From: a virus
Virus record (IMG/VR): IMGVR_UViG_3300006919_000266
Span: 1-30,341 of that record
Direction: 5' to 3' (one strand)
DNA: 30,341 bases
This document shows positions 1 to 9,035 of this stretch, piece after piece. A program made the position numbers and the translations under genes. The notes under the pieces are model-generated. The model saw nothing but the letters and a program-made list of their open reading frames with translations. It had not been told where the DNA came from and ran no database searches. Position 1 is the first letter of the stretch. Every line of letters begins with the position of its first letter.

Positions 1-7
1 AGAAGGG

Positions 8-1312
8 ATGGTGTCTACGGCCATTCAAAACAGCCGTCTTCGACATAGCTGGAGGTTTTCCGACAAAGCATATATCGGAAACTTAGCTATTCGATTCCGG
101 GAGGAGTTTGCAAAGCGAGCGCTCGACAGTATCCCTCCTGGCGAGTTTAGCGACCACACATTTAGGGATGCCTTGAGGGAGCAAGCCAAGCCGGGGAATG
201 TCCAGGAAATTGTGGACTTCCTAGTCGCAGACGATATTGAGCCGAGAGACCCGAACGCCGATGTTATCGGCCTGCTTCGCAATGCAGATGTTCTCGTATT
301 CTTGGACCGAAAATTTGAGGACGAAGAAGTATGGAATACCGATGGCCGGATGAGCTTTGAAGAGCAACGATTCTACAACTCTATGCTGGGCTGGGTCACG
401 GAGTACCGTGGGGCCAACCCCGATGCCGTGCCTCCCCAAATGGTAAGCGACTTTATCAAGGATGACGGCGGCTTTGAGGCTTTCCACAAAAAGGCTGCGG
501 AAGCGGATGCAGTGCCAGAGCAGGCTCAACTAACGCCAAGGCGGCAGAGTCTTATGAACGAGCGCCTGGAGTCTGCGCGGAAGGCAGAGGAAGAGGCCCT
601 GGCGGATTTTCCAGAACGGGTACTCCCCGCCCCCCCCAGCAAATCAAAGATTAACTTCATGCTTAAGGCGAGGGAGGACATCCCTGCCCTGCGCCAAGAC
701 CTTGGACCTATTTCGGGCTGGGAAGAATCCGACGAATACAATAAAGACTCGACGGTTAGTCAGTACAGGAAGGGGAAACAAGAGCAAGAGAGAATCCAGC
801 GGGAGCAGTATGAGGCGCGAGATGTCATTGGGCAAAAAAATAAGGCTCGGCCTATGAGTTACGATTTCTTTGCATTGCCCGATAAAATGGTTGCGGGATT
901 AATCGAAAAAGGCGATACAGGATATGGCCGATTTGGATTTAACTACGGAGACATCCTGCTAGATACACTCCAGTACCGCATGGCGGGTGGCCTTATTGAC
1001 GGCAAGCCTTCCTACATAACTCCCGAAGAGCTAGAGTCAGGAGAACTTAGGATGCCGTACCGCAATGTCTTGGTGCCCGTCCCTAAGGCGGAGCTTAATC
1101 CCCGCGAGTACCTTATGGTTGCGGACAAGGAACAGCTTGAGTCCTACACTAGTGAAGACTGGATGACCCTTTATGGGAATCTAGATGACACGGTAAAGGA
1201 GAGCCTTGATAGATATGTTGAGGCTGGGGCCGCTGCCGATATTCCTGAGCTTCTTTATGGCCTGCAGGAAGACCTGCTTTACCTCCATTACCGCATCGAC
1301 TTAGAAAAGTAA
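8..1312 (+). CDS. Virion-associated protein upstream of the giant ejected protein, possibly 5'-partial
   Basis: This 434-residue protein is not recognised by any domain I can name. It is soluble, charged and rich in Glu and Lys, with a probable helical stretch around residues 180-215 (many Glu, Arg and Ala) and no membrane segment or signal peptide. It lies directly upstream of the 2384-residue protein with no gap, the place where T7-like phages keep their internal (ejected) virion proteins, so a structural or ejection role is inferred from position only. The ATG at 8 has a purine run directly against it rather than at normal SD spacing, and the frame is open to the window edge. The true start may therefore lie upstream and the gene may be cut by the window. 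An alternative is a non-structural helper of the next gene. Confidence 0.6.
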   Translation: MVSTAIQNSRLRHSWRFSDKAYIGNLAIRFREEFAKRALDSIPPGEFSDHTFRDALREQAKPGNVQEIVDFLVADDIEPRDPNADVIGLLRNADVLVFLDRKFEDEEVWNTDGRMSFEEQRFYNSMLGWVTEYRGANPDAVPPQMVSDFIKDDGGFEAFHKKAAEADAVPEQAQLTPRRQSLMNERLESARKAEEEALADFPERVLPAPPSKSKINFMLKAREDIPALRQDLGPISGWEESDEYNKDSTVSQYRKGKQEQERIQREQYEARDVIGQKNKARPMSYDFFALPDKMVAGLIEKGDTGYGRFGFNYGDILLDTLQYRMAGGLIDGKPSYITPEELESGELRMPYRNVLVPVPKAELNPREYLMVADKEQLESYTSEDWMTLYGNLDDTVKESLDRYVEAGAAADIPELLYGLQEDLLYLHYRIDLEK

Positions 1313-4300
1313 ATGGCATACGACCCACGGAAAGTTCTAGAGCTTGATGAGGCCGCTGGCGTGGAGCGTGGCTCCGAGGGCCTGCTCAAGCAGTTTGCCC
1401 TGGCTCCCCTGCGCGGCGCAGAGGGCCTTGTCAAGTCAACCTACAACTTGGTTGATTTTGTCGGCTTTGATGTCCTGCCGGATTACGACGAGCGATTCCT
1501 CGGGACTTCGAGCCATTGGGCACCCGGGCTTCTGGAGGGCATCACGCAGTTTGCTGTGCCGTACGGTGCCTTTTCCAAGGTGGCCGGCGTCGCTCGACTG
1601 ACTGGCATGAAGGCGTTGTCTCGTGGTGAGCGTCTTGCTCGCCGCACGAAGAACTACGCCCGGATGACTGCCGCAGGCGCTGCGGCTGACTTTGTCGCCT
1701 TTGACCCTAACGAGGGTCGCCTGAGCGATTTCCTGGTTCAGGTTCCGGGCATGGAGAATGCCCTGACGAGCTACCTCGCCACCGACATGGAGGATGGGGA
1801 GCTTGAGGGCCGCTTCAAAAACATGCTCGAGGGCGCGCTCGTGGGGCCAGTCTTCGACGCCGTTGTCTCCGTACTTGTCAAGGGTGCCAAGGCTAGTCGC
1901 CATGTCGTGAAGCAGCGCGCCACTGGCCGCAGCGACGAGAGCATTGCCAAGGACTTGAAGGGTGCCGAGTTCGATGCGAGCGATGACCTGTCGCAAATCC
2001 TCGAGGCGTATGCCGGCTACGACCACCGTCGCTGGATGCTCCTTAACACCCTGGCCAACACCATGGGCCTGGACCGCACCAAGATTATTGCCGACCTTGA
2101 CGGCAAGAGCTTTGAGGAACTGGCAGAGCAGGCTGGCAAAAGCGTAGATGAGTTTGCTGGTGCGGCCAAGGGCTACACCATTCCTGCCGGCACTGACCGC
2201 GTCATCCTTGGTGCCTTTAAGTCTGCCGATGTGACCACCGGCGTCCACGAGCTTGCGCACGCTGCGCGGCTCCTGCTCTTCAACAAAGACCTCCCGGCGG
2301 ATGCGCGCCTGGGCCTTGACGATGACCTGATTGACCTAGTCGGGCGCGAGATGGGGGCCGAGCTTGACGAGAATACTGGCAAATGGACCTACGGCACCGA
2401 CGCCGAGGAGAAGTTTGCCGAGACATTTGAGCGGTACATCGCCGAGGGCATTGCCCCCACGAAGGAGCTTGGCGGTGTCATGGGCACCCTGGCTTCGTTT
2501 GTGCGCGAGATTTACCGCGGCATCACGGGCGGCGCTATGTCTGCCGAGGTGTCCCCTGAAATGCGGGGCGTCTTCGACAAGCTTATGCAGCGGGGCGACA
2601 TCCCCGATGTGCGCAAGAACCCCAACCCGGAGCGACAGTCGCATGGTTCGGTCGGGCAAGTGGGTGCGCTCTCTGACCCGCTTTTCCAAATTGATGAAAA
2701 GTACCTAGAGGATGTGCCGGACGATGTCGAGGTGGACTACGACGGAAGGGTTGTCCAGAAGTTTACGGAAGCCTCTGGTGAAGAAACAAAGGCAAAGCTA
2801 AAGGCGCTGCGGGAATCCCACCCGAACCCACTAAAGTCGCCATCGGCATGGAAGAGGTTCATGGCCAAGGTGACCGGCAAGGCGCGAGTGCCTCGCCCCC
2901 CCGTGCAGCTTATGCGCGAGCTAAGAAATGGCCGCATGGCAGAGCGCCTTGCTCGCATGACGCCGCGCCAGATTGAGGCCGTAAACGCCGGCCTGGAGCT
3001 TACGAAGGAAGTAAAGGAAAACCTTAACACTCCAGAGGATTTGGCTCGCCTGTTTTACTGGACTAAGCTCAGTAACTCCGCAAGCCCCTTCCCTCAGGAG
3101 GCGGCATTTATGGACACCTTCGATGAGATTGTTCCATGGATTGAGGCTGCCAGAAGGGGCGAGTTTGACCTTGATAAGTACCTGGAGTGGGCAGACAAAA
3201 GGCTTCCCGCTGGCGGTGAGCGCCAGGGCGTTAGCGTAAAGAGCAATGTTAACTCCTTTGGCGAGGACTTCCTGAGGAAAGTAAGCGACGCCGCGCGCGA
3301 GGGGGAAGACCAGCTTGGGGCAATCTTTGAGTCTTGGACTAAGTCGGAGAGCACCGACGATGTAGTTATGGACTTCATGGGGATGTTTTCCGGCTATGGC
3401 TTTGACACTAAGCTGATTAACTTCGCCCGACTCGCCAGTGGTCATACCGACATGCTGGTCCTGGACCGCATTCAGCTTCGGCAGATATTCGGCCTAGAGG
3501 GCAACGACTACGAAAACTTCATGGAAGCCGCGAGCGGCGCCCAGGGCGTCGCGCTTTACGGGGCTATTCAGCGTGGCCTTCTTGAGGTTGGCGAGCAACT
3601 GTACAAAGACGCTGGCCGGATAGAGCCGTTTGAACTGGCCCGGTTCCACTGGGAAACCTGGATTGACAGCGCCGGCAGCGAGGTCGCGCACGAGACCCTT
3701 GGCCTGTTTATCGAGGGTTCTAGGAAGTACAAGGGTGCTATCAGGGAAACCCGCCCGAACAAGGCTGCGCATGGTTTCTCATACGGCCCTAAGGCTGGCG
3801 ACACCTGGATGCTCTTCCCGTTTCGCGGAGATGAGGCTGTCGCGCTGACGCGCGAAGAGTATAATGATGTTGCCAAGGCAATCACGAGTCCCTCAAACGG
3901 GGTCGTTCCCACTGGCTTCCAACTAGACGACTACAAAGATAAGAGTAGCTGGCACCATGACGGACAAGTTGACACCGAACAAATCGCAATCCTCGCAGCA
4001 ATCCGCTCAGGAAGGCTCCTCACAACAGAGGGGGATGAGGTCATTGTTAGAGACCTTGACCCAGATGAACGCGCCGACCTCGTCGGGGATTACCGACTCT
4101 GGCGAGATGCAGCCAAGGTACGGAGGCTCCATTCTCGACTTGCTGAAGCAGAAGGCTCATCTTACACCAGAGCAGCGCGCGTATCGGAGGATGATGTACG
4201 ACGAGCAAAACTAGGTAAGAAGGCGAAGATTAAGGCCGTCTATCATCCCACTGACCTCTTGCGGGAAGTCTTTGGGCAGTACGCCTCGTACCCGGACTGG

Positions 4301-7300
4301 GAGATTTTTGGCGAGAAGGCAGGGAAAAAGATTCCCATGGCCACCCCGGTCTTCTATGAGCTTGACCTGGATGACCCGGACACCGTAAAGCGGTTTATCC
4401 AGATTGGCGAGCGGAACAAGAAGAGCCTGGGTGACAATGGTGCCACCGTGGACATCAAGTCTGCCGAGGAGCTTGTCGGTGCCAGGGCCTTCGCTACCGC
4501 GAGTGGCCACATGGTTGCGGTCCTGAAGCCTGATGGCGACATGACCAACCTTGTCAAGAAGTCATTCTCCGACCCAGACAAAGACACGGTAAAGGGCGTC
4601 GCTCACGCGGCGCTGCGCGTCCTCATCGACAACGGTGGGCGCAAGGGCGATAACTACGACGGATATCTTTCTGATATCTACACCCCTCATGTCGAGTTCA
4701 CTGGCAGCACTAAGTTCAACGAGGAGTTTGTCCCCGACGAGTTTAAGGCTCACTTTGAAAAGATAGGCAACCCTGACATTGTGTCCTGGGTTATCCGCCC
4801 GATTCAGGCGAAGCCGGGTGAGATGGGTCCAGACCCCTATCGCGTAGATGGTGGCCCAATGGCCAAAGCCGAGTCCTACGACAAGGACGGCTACATGGAC
4901 ATGATTGCGGACCGCGACGCCGACCTGGAGCGCCAGCAAAAGAGGCTTGAGAATCAGCCGGGTGTGCTGTTCCAGACTGCGACCGACCGCAACCCCATCA
5001 TGCGCGAGGCTGCGCAAAATATCGGCAAGGCCGGCGGCTTGACGCAGGAGGGCTGGGATGCCCTAGTCGATGAGCTAAAGCCTGTGGTGCAGTACCGCTT
5101 CGTGCCGAAGCCTGCCACCAACGAGGAGATGGCCGGGGCCTTGTCCAGCAACAAGAAGGGCAAGGTGGGCGCCGCTCAGGGCCTCGAGCCTGGACATCCT
5201 GTTGGCCTGCGCCTCGACATCCCGGCATACCGGGACCACGGGGTATGGGTGCCGACGATTCACGAGGGCGTAGGCAAGCCTACGGTCATTGGCCATGAGG
5301 GCGCTGCAGCAATCACTGGCGCGAGCTTTGATGTGCCCGAGAAGGCGGCACTGCGTGTCGCACAGGGTGGCGCCAAGTCACCCTTCGCAGTCATCAAGGG
5401 CGAGTTTGATTCTGCCGACGCCAAGGCTATTGAAGCCGAAGCGCAGGCTGCACTCAGCGACCCGGCCTGGACCCAGATTGGATTCGACCCAACGCGCCAT
5501 AGCTACTTCTACGACCGGGGCGACCACCGCCGCGTCATCGAGAGGGCGGAGCGCGTCATCCAGGTCGGCCCCCTGGTCCTCGCGAAGAATGCAGAGTTCT
5601 CTGAGCCTCGGCGCGTGCTGTTCCAGGATGGCCCGGAGGCGGCTACCCGCGCTGCGCGAGATGAGAAAGACCTAATCAACTGGGACAAGCTCAGCGAGAA
5701 GGGCGACCTCAATGCGCGCGTGCGGGAGTTCATCGAGAATGACCCGCTGTTCCGCGGACCCCGCGAGGAGAGAGACCCGGTCACCATTGACGAGCAGCGA
5801 GCCAAGACTGCCGACTACTACGAGCGGCTTGCCGAGGAGCTTGATGTTGACTATGTCGATGTGGACCTAATCTCCATCCTGCAGGGCGATGCCAAGCAGC
5901 TAACGGAGGTCACCTACCGCGTGCGCGCCATGCGGGATTTGCTGGCGACAATCTCCCACCGCTTCATGCAGGCAGCCGGCGAGCATATCGATGAGTCGGG
6001 GCGCTTCGTCGGCGACGATGTCGCGCTTGTCAATGCCATGCGTGAGCGGCACATGATGCACGAGACCGCGCGTATCGTTGGTGGCGCACTCAGTGAGACT
6101 GCACGCCTGCTCAACTACGCCAAGATGGGCGGACAGGTCCGCGACAACATGCCCACCGGGCGTAGGTTTGATGCAGCCGACGATGTCGGCACCGGCGCGA
6201 CTAAGGCCACGGGGACTCCTGGGTCTATCGTGCCTAAGGTAGAGACCGCGGCGGAGGCAAAGGCCGTCCTCGATGCCCTCGGCGGCAGAGATGCCGTGAG
6301 GAAGATGGTGCAGCAAGACTTCGTCTGGAAGGAGATGCACCCTGGCTCGACCGTGCCTCCCCCGACCAAGTCCACCGGCCTGCTGCCGGCGCTGCAGGAG
6401 TTCTGGATGAACAACATCCTGAGCGGTGTGACGATGACTCACGCGGCGAACATCACCAGTGGTATTTTCCGCGGCCTAATCCGACCCCTCTCTCGCGCAG
6501 TCGGTGCTGCGGCTAGCGCAGACATCCGCATGGCCAAGCGTGAAATCCGCGAGCTTTACTACTTCATTGCGGAAATCAATGATGCGCTAAAGATTAGCTG
6601 GGGTGCCCTAAAGTCTGGGGAGCCTGTGCTTGTCGGCCAGAAGGGCGGCGTCATTGACCCGCGGGAGCAGGCTAGCGCGATTAGCGCGGAGGGCTTCAAC
6701 CGTATGCGCGTTGCTGGCCTTGGCCCGAACCTCCCGACGCGCATGGGCAAGGGGACGACCCACGCCGGCAAGATGCTGGATTGGCTTGGCACGATTGTCA
6801 ACATCCCGTCGCGGATGCTGATGTCGCAGGATGAGTTCTTTAAGCAGCTAAACTACCGCGCGAACATTCGCCGGAAGATTGTGGACTTCGCCGAGGACAA
6901 CGGCAAGGACGCTGCCTGGATTGAAACTCAGTTGCGCAATGTCGGCAACGACGGCCAGATGTACACGCAATCGACGCTCGCGAAGAGGGCAGAGGAGACT
7001 GGTCGGGCACGCGGACTCGAGGGCGAAGAGCTTGCCGAGTTTGTCAACAAGACTGTGGCCGAGGAGTTCAATAGCGATGTCGCTGTCATGGCCCTTGGCG
7101 CGCGGCAGACTGCTCGAGAGGGAACCTTCACGCAAGACCTGACGGCTACCGCCGGCAAGCAAAGGCTCTACATCGAGGCCGGCCTCGACGCCCCGCAGGG
7201 CACGGGCTTCCGTGGTGGACTGAACAGCCTGAGCGCGACGCTGGCGCAGAAGACGAACGAGTACCCAATCCTGCGATTCGTGTTCCCGTTCATCCGCACG

Positions 7301-8467
7301 CCGCAGAACCTCATGCAGTTCTTCATGGATAACTCCATCGGCGCGCTTAGCGACAAGATGCGGGTGCTGACGGACAAGACCCTGCGGCAGAGCATGACGC
7401 CAAGCCAGAGGGCTGACCTCAACGGGCGACTGTTTACCGCAGGCGCATTGTTCACCAGCATGTTTGCGCTGGCCTCGGCTCGTGACGAGAACGGCATGCC
7501 GCTCCTGACTGGTGCCGGCCCGACCGACTCGCGCGAGCGCAAGCTTTGGCAGAGCTACGGGTGGCAACCGTACAGCTTCCGCATGGGGGACAAGTATGTG
7601 AGCTACCGCAGGCTCGACCCATTCTCCACCTTTGCCGGCCTCGTGGCTGACATGACCCAGGAGAAGGCGGCAGCCGAGATGCTTAACCGCAAGCCCGAGA
7701 TGGGCAAGGCCCTGTTCATTGCCCTGGCGAATAACCTCGCGAGTAGGTCTTACCTGACTGGCGCGATGAATGTCGCGAGAATGCTGAACGCCCCGGAGGA
7801 GTCCGCGCAGTACATCCTGAACAGCTTTGCCTCCGGATTTGCGCCGGCGTCGGGCTTCGTCGGCCAGACTGTCAACGCGCAGCTTGGCGAGGATTACATG
7901 ACGGAGGTCCGCAGCATCTACGACGCCTACATGCAGCGCACGCCTGGAGGATTCTCCGACTTGCCTGTCAAGCGTGATGTGCTGGGTGACCCAATCCAGC
8001 GAGCCAAGGCATTCCCCTTCGCGCTGTTTGGTCCGACGCCGTACACCATGGTGAAGAACGACAAAATCAGCCGCGAGCTAGTGCGCACTGGCGCGTCCAT
8101 TGCTCCGCCCGACAGGACTACGAATGGCGTTGACTGGACGGAGTTCCAGTACAAGGGCAGGGAGACTGCCTACGACAGGTGGATGGAGTTGCATGGCACG
8201 GTGCGCATCCAGGGCCGGACTCTGAGGCAGCAACTCGAGCGCACGATTCGCAGCAAGGAGTACCAGCTACTGAGCCTCACCGGCGCGGATGAAGTTGATA
8301 GCCCGAGGGTGCGAGTGCTGCGCAACATCGTCGGCACCTACCGCGCGAAGGCGAAGAACCTCGTGCTTCGGGAAATCCCTGAGCTTGCCGACGCAGTCGC
8401 GGTTGCGCGCTACAACGAGCAGGCACTCAGGCGACCGGGTGCGACGATTGAGGATTTGATTCGATGA
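1313..8467 (+). CDS. Giant polyvalent virion protein with zincin (HELAH) domain
   Basis: At 2384 residues this is the largest gene and probably an internal virion protein ejected into the cell with the DNA. Residues 312-316 read HELAH, followed by EKFAETF at 366-372, the metal-ligand pattern of a gluzincin-type metallopeptidase of phage large polyvalent proteins. Around 680-800 there is a motif set (GYGFDTKLINF, LVLDRIQLR, then PFELARFHWETW) resembling a helix-hairpin-helix glycosylase-like domain. Around 1060-1165 (ASGHMVAV, then DNGGRKGDNYDGYL) it resembles the acetyltransferase-like domain of the same proteins, and about 1390-1427 (GFDPTRHSYFYD, QVGPLVLAKN) another polyvalent-associated domain. 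The C-terminal third (from about 1700; FVFPFIRTPQN near 1987) has the conserved helical region of ejected virion proteins. It starts directly after the stop of the preceding gene, with only a weak purine-rich stretch as ribosome site. The enzymatic roles are inferred from motifs. Confidence 0.85.
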   Translation: MAYDPRKVLELDEAAGVERGSEGLLKQFALAPLRGAEGLVKSTYNLVDFVGFDVLPDYDERFLGTSSHWAPGLLEGITQFAVPYGAFSKVAGVARLTGMKALSRGERLARRTKNYARMTAAGAAADFVAFDPNEGRLSDFLVQVPGMENALTSYLATDMEDGELEGRFKNMLEGALVGPVFDAVVSVLVKGAKASRHVVKQRATGRSDESIAKDLKGAEFDASDDLSQILEAYAGYDHRRWMLLNTLANTMGLDRTKIIADLDGKSFEELAEQAGKSVDEFAGAAKGYTIPAGTDRVILGAFKSADVTTGVHELAHAARLLLFNKDLPADARLGLDDDLIDLVGREMGAELDENTGKWTYGTDAEEKFAETFERYIAEGIAPTKELGGVMGTLASFVREIYRGITGGAMSAEVSPEMRGVFDKLMQRGDIPDVRKNPNPERQSHGSVGQVGALSDPLFQIDEKYLEDVPDDVEVDYDGRVVQKFTEASGEETKAKLKALRESHPNPLKSPSAWKRFMAKVTGKARVPRPPVQLMRELRNGRMAERLARMTPRQIEAVNAGLELTKEVKENLNTPEDLARLFYWTKLSNSASPFPQEAAFMDTFDEIVPWIEAARRGEFDLDKYLEWADKRLPAGGERQGVSVKSNVNSFGEDFLRKVSDAAREGEDQLGAIFESWTKSESTDDVVMDFMGMFSGYGFDTKLINFARLASGHTDMLVLDRIQLRQIFGLEGNDYENFMEAASGAQGVALYGAIQRGLLEVGEQLYKDAGRIEPFELARFHWETWIDSAGSEVAHETLGLFIEGSRKYKGAIRETRPNKAAHGFSYGPKAGDTWMLFPFRGDEAVALTREEYNDVAKAITSPSNGVVPTGFQLDDYKDKSSWHHDGQVDTEQIAILAAIRSGRLLTTEGDEVIVRDLDPDERADLVGDYRLWRDAAKVRRLHSRLAEAEGSSYTRAARVSEDDVRRAKLGKKAKIKAVYHPTDLLREVFGQYASYPDWEIFGEKAGKKIPMATPVFYELDLDDPDTVKRFIQIGERNKKSLGDNGATVDIKSAEELVGARAFATASGHMVAVLKPDGDMTNLVKKSFSDPDKDTVKGVAHAALRVLIDNGGRKGDNYDGYLSDIYTPHVEFTGSTKFNEEFVPDEFKAHFEKIGNPDIVSWVIRPIQAKPGEMGPDPYRVDGGPMAKAESYDKDGYMDMIADRDADLERQQKRLENQPGVLFQTATDRNPIMREAAQNIGKAGGLTQEGWDALVDELKPVVQYRFVPKPATNEEMAGALSSNKKGKVGAAQGLEPGHPVGLRLDIPAYRDHGVWVPTIHEGVGKPTVIGHEGAAAITGASFDVPEKAALRVAQGGAKSPFAVIKGEFDSADAKAIEAEAQAALSDPAWTQIGFDPTRHSYFYDRGDHRRVIERAERVIQVGPLVLAKNAEFSEPRRVLFQDGPEAATRAARDEKDLINWDKLSEKGDLNARVREFIENDPLFRGPREERDPVTIDEQRAKTADYYERLAEELDVDYVDVDLISILQGDAKQLTEVTYRVRAMRDLLATISHRFMQAAGEHIDESGRFVGDDVALVNAMRERHMMHETARIVGGALSETARLLNYAKMGGQVRDNMPTGRRFDAADDVGTGATKATGTPGSIVPKVETAAEAKAVLDALGGRDAVRKMVQQDFVWKEMHPGSTVPPPTKSTGLLPALQEFWMNNILSGVTMTHAANITSGIFRGLIRPLSRAVGAAASADIRMAKREIRELYYFIAEINDALKISWGALKSGEPVLVGQKGGVIDPREQASAISAEGFNRMRVAGLGPNLPTRMGKGTTHAGKMLDWLGTIVNIPSRMLMSQDEFFKQLNYRANIRRKIVDFAEDNGKDAAWIETQLRNVGNDGQMYTQSTLAKRAEETGRARGLEGEELAEFVNKTVAEEFNSDVAVMALGARQTAREGTFTQDLTATAGKQRLYIEAGLDAPQGTGFRGGLNSLSATLAQKTNEYPILRFVFPFIRTPQNLMQFFMDNSIGALSDKMRVLTDKTLRQSMTPSQRADLNGRLFTAGALFTSMFALASARDENGMPLLTGAGPTDSRERKLWQSYGWQPYSFRMGDKYVSYRRLDPFSTFAGLVADMTQEKAAAEMLNRKPEMGKALFIALANNLASRSYLTGAMNVARMLNAPEESAQYILNSFASGFAPASGFVGQTVNAQLGEDYMTEVRSIYDAYMQRTPGGFSDLPVKRDVLGDPIQRAKAFPFALFGPTPYTMVKNDKISRELVRTGASIAPPDRTTNGVDWTEFQYKGRETAYDRWMELHGTVRIQGRTLRQQLERTIRSKEYQLLSLTGADEVDSPRVRVLRNIVGTYRAKAKNLVLREIPELADAVAVARYNEQALRRPGATIEDLIR

Positions 8468-8769
8468 AGTGCCTAACCATTCTGGCCATCTGCTCGATGC
8501 CGTGGATTAGCCTTGGCTGTGGCGGACTGCTCCCCAGTTCGCCGATGCCTCAGTCCCCCGGTGCCGGCGGACCAATCGGCCTTGCGCAGCAGGGCCTGGA
8601 GATTGCTAGCCCACAATCGCTGTGGAGCTACGCTTGGCTGTCCATCCTCCTGGTGCTGTTCTTCCCCCAGGTGCGGAGACCCGTCACCGCCTTGTGGTCT
8701 GCAGTCTTTCGTGCGCTTGCAGTTCCGTTCATCGCCATCCGCAGAAAGTTTGACTCCCGGAAGAAGTGA
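8464..8769 (+). CDS. Small membrane protein, candidate lysis or holin-type protein
   Basis: This 101-residue protein overlaps the end of the giant gene by ATGA, so the two are translationally coupled. It begins with a short hydrophobic signal-like stretch ending in SLGC (Cys19, a poor lipobox). A Pro/Gly-rich segment follows, then a clear membrane segment at about 53-69 and a second hydrophobic stretch at about 75-92, and a basic tail (RRKFDSRKK). In T7-like phages the holin and spanin genes lie just before the large terminase, exactly this place, so a lysis role is the best guess. The family is not recognised. Alternatives are a spanin outer component or a virion membrane-channel helper. Confidence 0.6.
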   Translation: MKCLTILAICSMPWISLGCGGLLPSSPMPQSPGAGGPIGLAQQGLEIASPQSLWSYAWLSILLVLFFPQVRRPVTALWSAVFRALAVPFIAIRRKFDSRKK

Positions 8770-9035
8770 CCGCCGACAAGCAAATAACCGCTGCGTGGAT
8801 TGCGCAAGTTTTCATTGCGTCTACGCTGGCCGTGACGGGGTGGCTCCTGGCCCAAGTGTACAGCAATATCGTCAGCTCGATTGCCGCGATGGAGCAACGC
8901 TTTGAGGAGCATGCTAGGGTATCGCTCGACGCCGTGGAAAAAGCCGACGAACGACTCGCCCGAAACATGCTGCTCATCACGCAGCGCCTGGAAGATTTGG
9001 ACGAGCGGGTCGAGGAGCTAGAGCGAGGCCAGTAA
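8766..9035 (+). CDS. N-anchored coiled-coil protein, candidate inner-membrane spanin (Rz-like)
   Basis: This 89-residue protein starts with GTG inside GTGA, overlapping the previous stop by four bases, and its own stop overlaps the ATG of the terminase by one base. Residues 9-31 form one membrane segment; about 40-88 are a heptad-rich coiled coil ending in Glu/Arg-rich sequence. One N-terminal anchor followed by a coiled coil is the layout of inner-membrane spanins, and T7 gene 18.5 (Rz) sits at the same place before the terminase. No Rz1-like gene is nested in another frame that I could support. The preceding lipobox-like protein could be the partner, but this is inference. Confidence 0.6.
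   Translation: MTADKQITAAWIAQVFIASTLAVTGWLLAQVYSNIVSSIAAMEQRFEEHARVSLDAVEKADERLARNMLLITQRLEDLDERVEELERGQ

Noticed and set aside
1436-2260. 274-residue minus-strand reading frame inside the giant gene
   Set aside because: It is opposite to a gene with clear protein motifs and shows no motif of its own; long antisense frames are common in GC-rich coding DNA.
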